Of a DNA stretch of 5,017 nt, positions 1-4,246 are shown piece after piece; within the stretch, counting starts at the first letter, position 1, and every line of letters begins with the position of its first letter. The position numbers and the translations under genes were made by a program. The notes under the pieces were generated by a model. The model did no database searches. It saw only the letters and a program-made list of their open reading frames with translations, and was not told the origin of the DNA. Source of the stretch: TMED8 sp038125725 (GTDB lineage Bacteria > Pseudomonadota > Alphaproteobacteria > Rhodospirillales > Casp-alpha2); assembly GCA_038125725.1 (NCBI GenBank), contig JAYPEK010000102.1, positions 1 to 5,017 on the forward strand, given 5' to 3'.

Positions 1-1
1 C

Positions 2-226
2 AAGGGCCTCGGCGAAATGCCGCCGGCGCAGCTCAAGGAAACCGCCATGGACCCGACCAAGCGAACGCTGGCACGGGTTACGGTGCCGGCCGGCCACAAC
101 GACGAGGAAATCATCGAGGCCAAGGAGACCTCGCGCCTGGTCGAGAGCCTGATGGGCCGAAATCCGGAAAAACGCTTCAAGTTCATCCAGGAAAACGCCG
201 AGTTCGTCGACGACCTCGACGTCTGA
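2..226 (+). CDS. parE: DNA topoisomerase IV subunit B, C-terminal fragment
   Basis: This is the last 74 codons of a gene that enters from the left edge; the stop is TGA at 224-226. The fragment opens with KGLGEMPPAQLKETAMDP, the conserved Toprim/C-terminal signature of type IIA topoisomerase B subunits. The 'PPAQLKET' variant and the ending LMGRNPEKRFKFIQENAEFV are typical of ParE rather than GyrB, which usually has 'NPEQLWETTM'. ParE is the ATPase subunit that works with ParC to decatenate daughter chromosomes. The ATPase domain and the Toprim acidic residues lie outside the window. The next gene starts 5 nt after the stop, so the two may be co-transcribed. ParE versus GyrB is inferred from these motif differences and is fairly secure. 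Confidence 0.9.
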   Translation, partial: KGLGEMPPAQLKETAMDPTKRTLARVTVPAGHNDEEIIEAKETSRLVESLMGRNPEKRFKFIQENAEFVDDLDV

Positions 227-231
227 GCGCC

Positions 232-843
232 ATGGATAGCGCCATCGACGCCGTCCTGTTCGATCTCGGTGGCGTGCTGACCGAACTGGGCGGGCCGGAA
301 TTTCACGGTCCCCTGGTCGGTGCCCACGAAGCCACCGAAATTACCGCCATCTGGGCCGCCTGCCCGGTCGTTCACGCCTATGAATGCGGCGACATGTCGC
401 CGGCGTCTTTCGCCGAGGCGATGATCCGGCGCTACCAGTTGGATGTCGGCGTCGACGGCTATCTGGATGCCTATCAAATCTGGATACGCGGCCTCTTTCC
501 GGGCGCCAGGGAGTTGGTCGCCGACCTGGCGCCGGGGCTGAAGCGCGGCTGTCTTTCCAATATGGGGGAGCTGCACTGGGAGACGCAGAACGCCGCCTGG
601 GGCTACGACGCCATGTTCGACGTGGCGCTGGCGTCCTATCAACTCGGCGTCTGCAAGCCGGCGCCGGAAGCTTTCGCCATTGCCGCGGGCAGGCTCGGCG
701 TGGCGGCCGAACGGATCCTGTTCCTCGACGACAACACGCCCAACGTCGAGGCCGCGCGGGCATTCGGCATGCGGGCCGAACGCGTACGCGGCCCCGATGA
801 GGCCCGGGACGCGCTCGGCCGGCTCGGCTTGCTGGCCGGTTAG
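232..843 (+). CDS. HAD-superfamily hydrolase (subfamily IA, YihX-like)
   Basis: A 203-aa cytosolic phosphatase-type protein. The HAD motifs are in order: motif I FDLGGVL with nucleophile D11; motif II CLSN with S109; motif III lysine K142 in GVCKPAPEAF; motif IV FLDDNTPNVEAA with D166/D167. The stretch between motifs I and II is the helical cap expected of subfamily IA. The residue two after the nucleophile is Gly (DLG), not the usual second Asp; the same DLG pattern occurs in YihX-like sugar-phosphate phosphatases, so it is not evidence of inactivation. The substrate cannot be read from the sequence. ATG at 232 is chosen because it lies 7 codons before motif I and 5 nt after the parE stop. 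No clear Shine-Dalgarno is visible, which fits translational coupling to parE. Confidence 0.87.
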   Translation: MDSAIDAVLFDLGGVLTELGGPEFHGPLVGAHEATEITAIWAACPVVHAYECGDMSPASFAEAMIRRYQLDVGVDGYLDAYQIWIRGLFPGARELVADLAPGLKRGCLSNMGELHWETQNAAWGYDAMFDVALASYQLGVCKPAPEAFAIAAGRLGVAAERILFLDDNTPNVEAARAFGMRAERVRGPDEARDALGRLGLLAG

Positions 844-868
844 CGCGCCCTCAAGCGCTTGGTCGTCG

Positions 869-1417
869 TCAGCCGAGCCGGTGCCGGGCGAAGGGCGACA
901 TCCGGCCCGCCACGCCGTCGCGGCGGACGTACTTGTGCCAGAGCGTGCCGACCACGTGCAGCCCGACGCCGATGACCAGCGCGCTGACCAGGAACTCATG
1001 CGTTTCCTCCATGGCCTCGTGCAGCAAGGGTGATGAGAAGAGAGGTCCGAATTCACCGCCCCAGGGCAGCGGAATGGCGCCCCGCAGACTGGCGCCGGCG
1101 AGGAATCCGGTAACGGGAAGCGCGATCATCAGCACGTAGAGCAGCGCGTGCACGGCCTTGGCGGTGCCCCGCTCCCAGGCCGGGCCGTCATCATGGAAGG
1201 TGTCGATCCGGCGGCGGCGAAGCAGCCTGGGAATGGCGAGTGCGAACACCGCCGCGCCGAGCACCAGGTGCCAACCGAGAACGGTCAGCTCGCCGCCGCG
1301 TGGCAATTCGTCCATCACCTGGCCGGCGATGAAGGCGGCGACGAACAGAAGCGCCATGATCCAGTGAAGCGCGATGGTGGCCGGGCCGTGCGCGGCCGGA
1401 CGGTCGAGTGAGGGCAT
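869..1417 (-). CDS. Cytochrome b561 family membrane protein
   Basis: A 182-aa integral membrane di-heme cytochrome of the bacterial b561 (CybB/YodB-like) family, of normal length. Four hydrophobic helices lie at about residues 13-32, 44-64, 88-108 and 141-160. Candidate heme ligands by position are H18 (ALHW), H50 (GWH), H140 and H154 (GLHVVGTLWHK), matching the spacing of the four CybB ligands. The end, HKYVRRDGVAGRM, is a typical b561 C-terminal signature. The family moves electrons between quinol and acceptors in the inner membrane; the partner is unknown here. The start has a GGGGAG Shine-Dalgarno at 1425-1430, 7 nt before ATG. That Shine-Dalgarno lies in a 9-bp inverted repeat, and direct repeats lie further upstream. 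The gene converges on the HAD gene with a 25-nt gap. Confidence 0.9.
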   Translation of the reverse strand: MPSLDRPAAHGPATIALHWIMALLFVAAFIAGQVMDELPRGGELTVLGWHLVLGAAVFALAIPRLLRRRRIDTFHDDGPAWERGTAKAVHALLYVLMIALPVTGFLAGASLRGAIPLPWGGEFGPLFSSPLLHEAMEETHEFLVSALVIGVGLHVVGTLWHKYVRRDGVAGRMSPFARHRLG

Positions 1418-1423
1418 GTGTGG

Positions 1424-1459
1424 TCTCCCCAGTCATGAAGTTTGCGAAGGCTGGGGAGA
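1424..1459 (-). promoter_or_regulatory. 5'-UTR hairpin masking the cytochrome b561 RBS
   Basis: A perfect 9-bp inverted repeat, TCTCCCCAG (1459-1451 on the minus strand) and CTGGGGAGA (1432-1424), with an 18-nt loop. The downstream arm contains the GGGGAG Shine-Dalgarno (1425-1430) that sits 7 nt before the b561 ATG. If transcription starts upstream of 1459, the mRNA can pair its Shine-Dalgarno into the stem and limit ribosome entry. The pairing is seen directly; any regulatory use is inferred. Confidence 0.5.
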
Positions 1460-1470
1460 ATACGCGGCCG

Positions 1471-1509
1471 TTGTCGCGTCCATTTGTCGCGATTGTAATG
1501 ATTTGTCGC
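1471..1509 (-). promoter_or_regulatory. Direct repeats GCGACAAAT, putative operator/promoter of cytochrome b561
   Basis: On the minus strand GCGACAAAT occurs twice exactly (1509-1501 and 1490-1482, 19 nt apart). A third, shorter copy GCGACAA lies at 1477-1471, 13 nt further on. Between the two full copies is TACAAT (1497-1492), a possible -10 with 5 of 6 consensus bases, but I see no good -35 at 16-18 nt. Tandem same-orientation sites around a -10 in the only gap before the b561 gene suggest a transcription factor operator. I cannot name the regulator. Confidence 0.4.
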
Positions 1510-1513
1510 AGGT

Positions 1514-1539
1514 GCGCTCTTGTACGCCCCTGCCGCAGC
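1514..1539 (-). terminator. Weak hairpin just after argC
   Basis: Starting a few bases after the argC stop, the minus strand can fold GCAGG/CCTGC and GCG/CGC around one G-A mismatch with an 8-nt loop. There is no T-run after it, so it is at best a weak or factor-assisted end, or an RNA-stabilising structure. It separates argC from the b561 control region. Confidence 0.2.
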
Positions 1540-1540
1540 C

Positions 1541-2488
1541 TCACAAACCGGCGTCTTCGGCGAGACCCAGCATGATATTCATGTTCTGAACCGCCTGGCC
1601 GGACGCGCCCTTGCCCAGATTGTCCAACAGCCCCATGACCACCGCCTGGCCGCGCTCGGCATTGGCGAAAACATGCAGGCGCAGCTCGTTGGTGCCATTG
1701 AGCCCCTCGGGCTCGAGCTGGCTCATGGCCTGTGTGTCGGCCAGCGGCGCCACGGTGACGAACCGCTCGCCGGCGTAATGCGCGGAAAGCGCGGCGTGCA
1801 TGTCGTCGGGTGACGGCGTTCCCGGCAGCGACCAAAGCTGCAACGGCACCTGCACGATCATGCCCTGCGCATAGCGTCCGACGCTGGGCACGAACAAAGG
1901 CGCATGCGACAACCCGCTCCAGCGGGTGATCTCCGGCACGTGCTTATGCGAGAGCGAGAGCCCATAGGGATAGAACGGCGCATCGGTATGGTTGTCGGCG
2001 GCCGGGTCCTCGAAGGCGGCGATCAGGCTCTTGCCGCCGCCGGTGTAACCGGAGACCGCGTTGATGGTGACGGGCCAGTCGGCTGGCACCAGGCCGGCGC
2101 TGACCAGCGGATGTAGGATGGCGACCGACGTGATGGCATAGCATCCCGGGTTGGAAAGCCGTGTCGCCTTGGCGATCAACTCGCGCTGGCCCGGTTCGTA
2201 TTCCGGAAAGCCGTAGGCCCAACCTTCGGCGGTGCGGTGCGCGGTGGAGGCGTCAACCACCTTGGTGGTGTCGTTGTCGATAAGGCTGACCGCTTCCCGA
2301 GCCGCGTCGTCCGGCAGGCAGAGGATCACCAGGTCGGCGGCGTTCAGCATCTCGCGGCGGCGTTCGGTATCTTTCCGCTCGGCGTCGTCGAGCCGAAGCA
2401 GTTCGATATCGTCCCGGCCTTGCAGCCGGGCGCTGATTTGCAGGCCGGTGGTGCCGGCTTCGCCGTCGATGAATACCTTGGCGGTCAT
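1541..2488 (-). CDS. argC: N-acetyl-gamma-glutamyl-phosphate reductase, type 2
   Basis: A 315-aa cytosolic enzyme for the third step from glutamate to ornithine/arginine: NADPH-dependent reduction of N-acetylglutamyl phosphate to the semialdehyde. The N-terminal dinucleotide-binding loop is GEAGTTG (residues 9-15). The catalytic cysteine is C116 in LSNPGCYAIT. The C-terminal catalytic domain carries VSGYTGGGKS (145-154) and HKHVPEI (181-187), and the protein ends with DNLGKGASGQAVQNMN. Length and motif spacing fit the short type-2 ArgC class common in alphaproteobacteria. ATG at 2488 is chosen because AAGGA (2502-2498) lies 9 nt before it; longer in-frame starts would lie inside the terminator of the leader. 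No other arg gene is visible nearby. Expression is probably set by the attenuator immediately upstream. Confidence 0.95.
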   Translation of the reverse strand: MTAKVFIDGEAGTTGLQISARLQGRDDIELLRLDDAERKDTERRREMLNAADLVILCLPDDAAREAVSLIDNDTTKVVDASTAHRTAEGWAYGFPEYEPGQRELIAKATRLSNPGCYAITSVAILHPLVSAGLVPADWPVTINAVSGYTGGGKSLIAAFEDPAADNHTDAPFYPYGLSLSHKHVPEITRWSGLSHAPLFVPSVGRYAQGMIVQVPLQLWSLPGTPSPDDMHAALSAHYAGERFVTVAPLADTQAMSQLEPEGLNGTNELRLHVFANAERGQAVVMGLLDNLGKGASGQAVQNMNIMLGLAEDAGL

Positions 2489-2497
2489 GGTCTTGGG

Positions 2498-2502
2498 TCC
2501 TT
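2498..2502 (-). promoter_or_regulatory. argC ribosome binding site
   Basis: AAGGA on the minus strand, 9 nt before ATG at 2488. It fixes the start at MTAKVFIDG and lies downstream of the leader terminator, so only read-through transcripts carry it. Confidence 0.75.
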
Positions 2503-2518
2503 GCCTCGATCTTGCGTC

Positions 2519-2554
2519 AAAAAACAAAAAGGGCGCCTCCCGGAGAAGACGCCC
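2519..2554 (-). terminator. Intrinsic terminator of the argC leader (attenuator terminator)
   Basis: On the minus strand GGGCGUCUUC (2554-2545) pairs with GGAGGCGCCC (2540-2531): 10 bp including two G-U wobbles. The loop is UCCG closed by C-G, a member of the very stable UNCG tetraloop class. It is followed at once by five T, a G and six T (2530-2519). It lies 30 nt before the first position of the argC ATG and after the Arg-rich leader ORF, where an attenuator terminator belongs. It would also stop transcripts coming from the lysE-family gene. Confidence 0.88.
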
Positions 2555-2581
2555 ATGGCTGCGGCATCCGGAAACTCCGGG
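2539..2581 (-). promoter_or_regulatory. Candidate antiterminator pairing in the argC leader
   Basis: CCCGGAG (minus 2581-2575), starting 5 nt after the leader stop codon, is fully complementary to CTCCGGG (2545-2539). The latter covers the last base of the 5' arm, the loop and the first bases of the 3' arm of the terminator, so both pairings cannot exist together. The same upstream strand can alternatively form a small hairpin, CCGGA (2580-2576) with UCCGG (2572-2568), loop GUU, which would free the terminator. A ribosome at the stop codon would cover 2575-2581; one stalled at the Arg codons would leave it free. The complementarity is seen; the switching is inferred. Confidence 0.55.
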
Positions 2582-2585
2582 TGGG

Positions 2586-2618
2586 TCAGATCTCCAACTC
2601 GCGTCGCTCGCGTCGCAT
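2586..2618 (-). CDS. Arginine-rich leader peptide of argC (MRRERRELEI)
   Basis: A 10-codon ORF: ATG CGA CGC GAG CGA CGC GAG TTG GAG ATC then TGA. Four of ten residues are Arg, in two CGA-CGC pairs, and the Arg-Arg-Glu unit is an exact 9-bp tandem repeat (2615-2607, 2606-2598). It has a strong Shine-Dalgarno, AAGGAG (2632-2627), 8 nt before ATG. It is followed by a candidate antiterminator and an intrinsic terminator, then argC. In known attenuators of amino-acid operons (trp, his, leu, thr), a short ORF rich in codons for the pathway's end product senses the charged tRNA. By analogy this one would sense arginyl-tRNA. CGA and CGC are both normally read by the inosine-bearing tRNA-Arg. The peptide itself probably has no other function. 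Confidence 0.8.
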   Translation of the reverse strand: MRRERRELEI

Positions 2619-2626
2619 GGGGGTTG

Positions 2627-2632
2627 CTCCTT
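2627..2632 (-). promoter_or_regulatory. Shine-Dalgarno of the arginine leader peptide
   Basis: AAGGAG, a near-perfect Shine-Dalgarno 8 nt before the leader ATG at 2618. Its strength and spacing are the main evidence that the 10-codon ORF is truly translated. Confidence 0.75.
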
Positions 2633-2655
2633 GCCGCTTGGGGTCAGTGACGCGG

Positions 2656-2684
2656 TTCATAGCATGATCGCGCATTGCTGCCAA
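2656..2684 (-). promoter_or_regulatory. Sigma70-type promoter of the argC leader
   Basis: TTGGCA (2684-2679) and TATGAA (2661-2656) are separated by exactly 17 nt; TGC just before the -10 adds an extended -10 TGn element. The matches are 5/6 and 4/6 to consensus. The likely start is the A at 2648, 7 nt beyond the -10, giving a leader RNA of about 125-130 nt up to the terminator. The promoter begins directly after the lysE-family stop codon (2691-2693), so argC has its own promoter. Confidence 0.6.
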
Positions 2685-2690
2685 CCGCCA

Positions 2691-3302
2691 TCAACGCTCG
2701 GAGAGCGCCAGGCGCGCCGCCAGGAGCGCGAAGGCGCCGGCGAACAGCCTGCGCACCCAGGCCATGACCTCTGGGCTGGAGATGACGCGTTTGCGCACGG
2801 CGGCAGCAAAGAGGCCGTAGATTACGAACACCACCAGCGTCAGCGCCATGAACACGCCGCCCAGATAGACCATCTGCCAGGCCGCGCCGGGGGTGTCCGG
2901 GGCGACAAATTGCGGCAGGAAAGCCAGGAAAAAGATGGAGAGCTTGGGGTTGAGAATATTCACCAGCGCACCCTTGATGACGATGCCGGCGGCCGAGCGG
3001 TTGTCCACCTTGCGTTCGACCCGAAGCGCCCCCTTCTCCCGGAGCGCGCCCCAGGCCATGTAGAGCAGATAAAGCACGCCCGCCACCTTGACCGCCTGGA
3101 ACGCCAGCGCGCTGGCATGCAGCAGCGCCGCCAGGCCCACGATAGCGGCCAGCATGTGCGGCACGATGCCAAGCGTGCAGCCGATGGCGGCAAAAATGCT
3201 GCCGAGCGCGCCGCGCGACAGCCCATGCGCCAAGGTGTACAAGACGCCGGTGCCGGGCGCGATGACGACGATCAGCGACGTGGTCAGGAACTCGATGCTC
3301 AT
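2691..3302 (-). CDS. LysE/RhtB family amino-acid exporter
   Basis: A 203-aa inner-membrane protein with the layout of the LysE/RhtB translocator family: a conserved N-terminal helix with APGTG (15-19, a variant of the family PGP motif) followed by HGLSRG, hydrophobic helices at about 38-62 and 66-85, a polar loop (88-103), NPKLSIFFLAFLPQF (118-132, with the family NPK motif), and two or three more helices to the end. Such proteins export amino acids such as lysine, arginine, threonine or homoserine lactone; the substrate cannot be told here. ATG at 3302 is chosen because it forms an ATGA overlap with the upstream stop and gives the family N-terminus; a GTG at 3329 is the alternative. Its Shine-Dalgarno is poor, consistent with translational coupling. 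The next element downstream is the Arg attenuator of argC. Confidence 0.88.
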   Translation of the reverse strand: MSIEFLTTSLIVVIAPGTGVLYTLAHGLSRGALGSIFAAIGCTLGIVPHMLAAIVGLAALLHASALAFQAVKVAGVLYLLYMAWGALREKGALRVERKVDNRSAAGIVIKGALVNILNPKLSIFFLAFLPQFVAPDTPGAAWQMVYLGGVFMALTLVVFVIYGLFAAAVRKRVISSPEVMAWVRRLFAGAFALLAARLALSER

Positions 3303-3904
3303 TCCCGATTGTTGCCGGAATTTCCCCACCCCGGCAAGGGTTCGCCAAGCGCGTTTTCGTCGGTGGCCAGGTCGCCCGCTTGCAGCACGGCCATCATCGC
3401 CGTGCCGGCGGCACCGCCCGGCAGCTTGCCATTGGCGCCGACGATGGCCTCGGCGGCGATCTGGCCGGAGCCCGGCTTGTCGGCGTTGGCTTCGCTGCCT
3501 TGGCCGTTGGTCATCGACTCCACCGCCAGGCGCGCTTGGATCTCACGTGATATCATGTCTTCGATGACGCTGCGCTGCTCGGCCGGCATGGCTTCCAGGT
3601 CTTCCTCGGTCAGGCCCATCATCTCGAGGATCTTCTCGCGCAGTTCCTCCAGCTTCTTGCGGTGCACTTCCTCGGCGTAAGCGCTGAAGCCGTTTGCCTT
3701 GATCTGCTCGATGTCGTCGGCGTACGCGTTTTCCTTCGCCGTTGGCTGCGCCGCCAGCACGGCGTTGCGCTCGGCCTCCACCTTGGCCTTCAAGGCATCG
3801 GCGGCGAGCAGGTCGGCGAAGCTCTCGCCGTCGTCGGTGCGCTGGCCGCCGGCAATTGGCGGCAGCGCCTGTTTGCCGATCTCGTGCTCGTTGTCGATTT
3901 TCAT
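3299..3904 (-). CDS. Uncharacterised soluble helical protein
   Basis: A 201-aa protein of unknown function. No signal peptide or membrane segment is visible. Residues 1-60 are polar and Ala-rich. Residues 62-128 form a strongly charged, probably helical block (EEVHRKKLEELREKILEMMG, then LTEEDLEAMPAEQRSVIEDM and SREIQARLA). The C-terminal third is Gly/Ala/Asn-rich and probably disordered. The 'L-TEEDLE-x-MP-x-EQR-x-x-IE' stretch looks like a short conserved motif seen in hypothetical alphaproteobacterial proteins; this is from memory, not a search. ATG at 3904 is supported by AAGGA (3918-3914) 9 nt upstream, in preference to a start at 3973. Its TGA overlaps the exporter ATG by 4 nt, so the two are translationally coupled and may share a role. 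Confidence 0.75.
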   Translation of the reverse strand: MKIDNEHEIGKQALPPIAGGQRTDDGESFADLLAADALKAKVEAERNAVLAAQPTAKENAYADDIEQIKANGFSAYAEEVHRKKLEELREKILEMMGLTEEDLEAMPAEQRSVIEDMISREIQARLAVESMTNGQGSEANADKPGSGQIAAEAIVGANGKLPGGAAGTAMMAVLQAGDLATDENALGEPLPGWGNSGNNRE

Positions 3905-3913
3905 GACTGCGGT

Positions 3914-3918
3914 TCCTT
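3914..3918 (-). promoter_or_regulatory. RBS of the uncharacterised helical protein gene
   Basis: AAGGA 9 nt before ATG at 3904; it selects this start over the upstream in-frame one at 3973. Confidence 0.65.
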
Positions 3919-4081
3919 CCCTCGGGCGATCACAATTTGTTTTTCCCGCATAGCGAAGCAAGTTCCGCGCCACGGCCGGGGGCGCCCTAACCCATTGAAA
4001 AATAGCAGTTCACGACGCAGAACGGAGCAGCACAGGCGTGAAAATCCTGCCGCGCCCGGCGGATCTTGCCGGGTTGGACGC

Positions 4082-4112
4082 AAAAAAAGGCCCGCCGGAT
4101 GGCGGGCCTTTT
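4082..4112 (-). terminator. Bidirectional intrinsic terminator
   Basis: AAGGCCCGCC (4087-4096) pairs with GGCGGGCCTT (4101-4110) around a 4-nt loop; two more A-T pairs extend it to 12 bp. On the minus strand it is followed by seven T (4088-4082); on the plus strand only by TTTT. It therefore works best for minus-strand transcripts coming from the right. It lies 135 nt after the hydrolase stop, on the GC-rich side of the composition break, so it may belong to a native gene no longer adjacent. Confidence 0.8.
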
Positions 4113-4246
4113 CGAAAAGCGGATTTGACCGCGCTTAGCGCTTCGTAAACTGATATTTGTGTAACTTGTTGTAATCATTTAGAGAATTCACATTATTTTG
4201 CCGCGTGCCTCCAGCGTGCTTCGTGTTTGAACTGCAAAAATGCGTC

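Larger units (their letters stand above)
3905..4246. other. Non-coding interval with composition break
   Basis: I see no convincing gene here. The GC-rich part (3905-4137) should hold the promoter of the minus-strand operon, but I find no good -35/-10 pair. It contains a small hairpin, CCCGGC (4055-4060) with GCCGGG (4068-4073), and the bidirectional terminator at 4082-4112. From about 4138 the sequence becomes AT-rich and stays so to the right edge. The AT-rich part up to 4246 is the 3' flank of the hydrolase gene and shows nothing further. Confidence 0.5.

Noticed and set aside
852..861. Palindrome CAAGCGCTTG in the gap between the convergent HAD and b561 genes
   Set aside because: Only 10 bp with no loop or T-run in either direction; not a convincing terminator.
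1191..1835. 214-codon minus-strand frame across cytochrome b561 and argC
   Set aside because: Out of frame with two clear genes; very Arg-rich with no family features; a shadow frame.
2486..2565. Second small minus-strand ORF (ATG inside GCCATGGGC) ending in an ATGA overlap with the argC start
   Set aside because: No Shine-Dalgarno, it runs through the terminator hairpin and T-run, and its codons show no amino-acid bias; the overlap is probably chance.
2644..3348. 234-codon minus-strand frame over the exporter
   Set aside because: Alternative frame of the LysE-family gene, without transmembrane pattern or family motifs.
2232..3680. Long 482-codon plus-strand open frame
   Set aside because: It lies opposite argC's N-terminus, the attenuator, the exporter and the helical protein. 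Its translation is Arg/Ser/Ala-rich with no domain, as expected for antisense frames in GC-rich DNA.
3901..4083. 60-codon minus-strand frame between the terminator and the helical protein gene
   Set aside because: No Shine-Dalgarno, and its composition resembles non-coding GC-rich sequence.
4205..4246. GTTCAAA repeats on the minus strand resembling a tRNA T-loop, considered as a tRNA or att remnant
   Set aside because: The flanking bases do not form the T-arm stem, and there is no acceptor stem or CCA.
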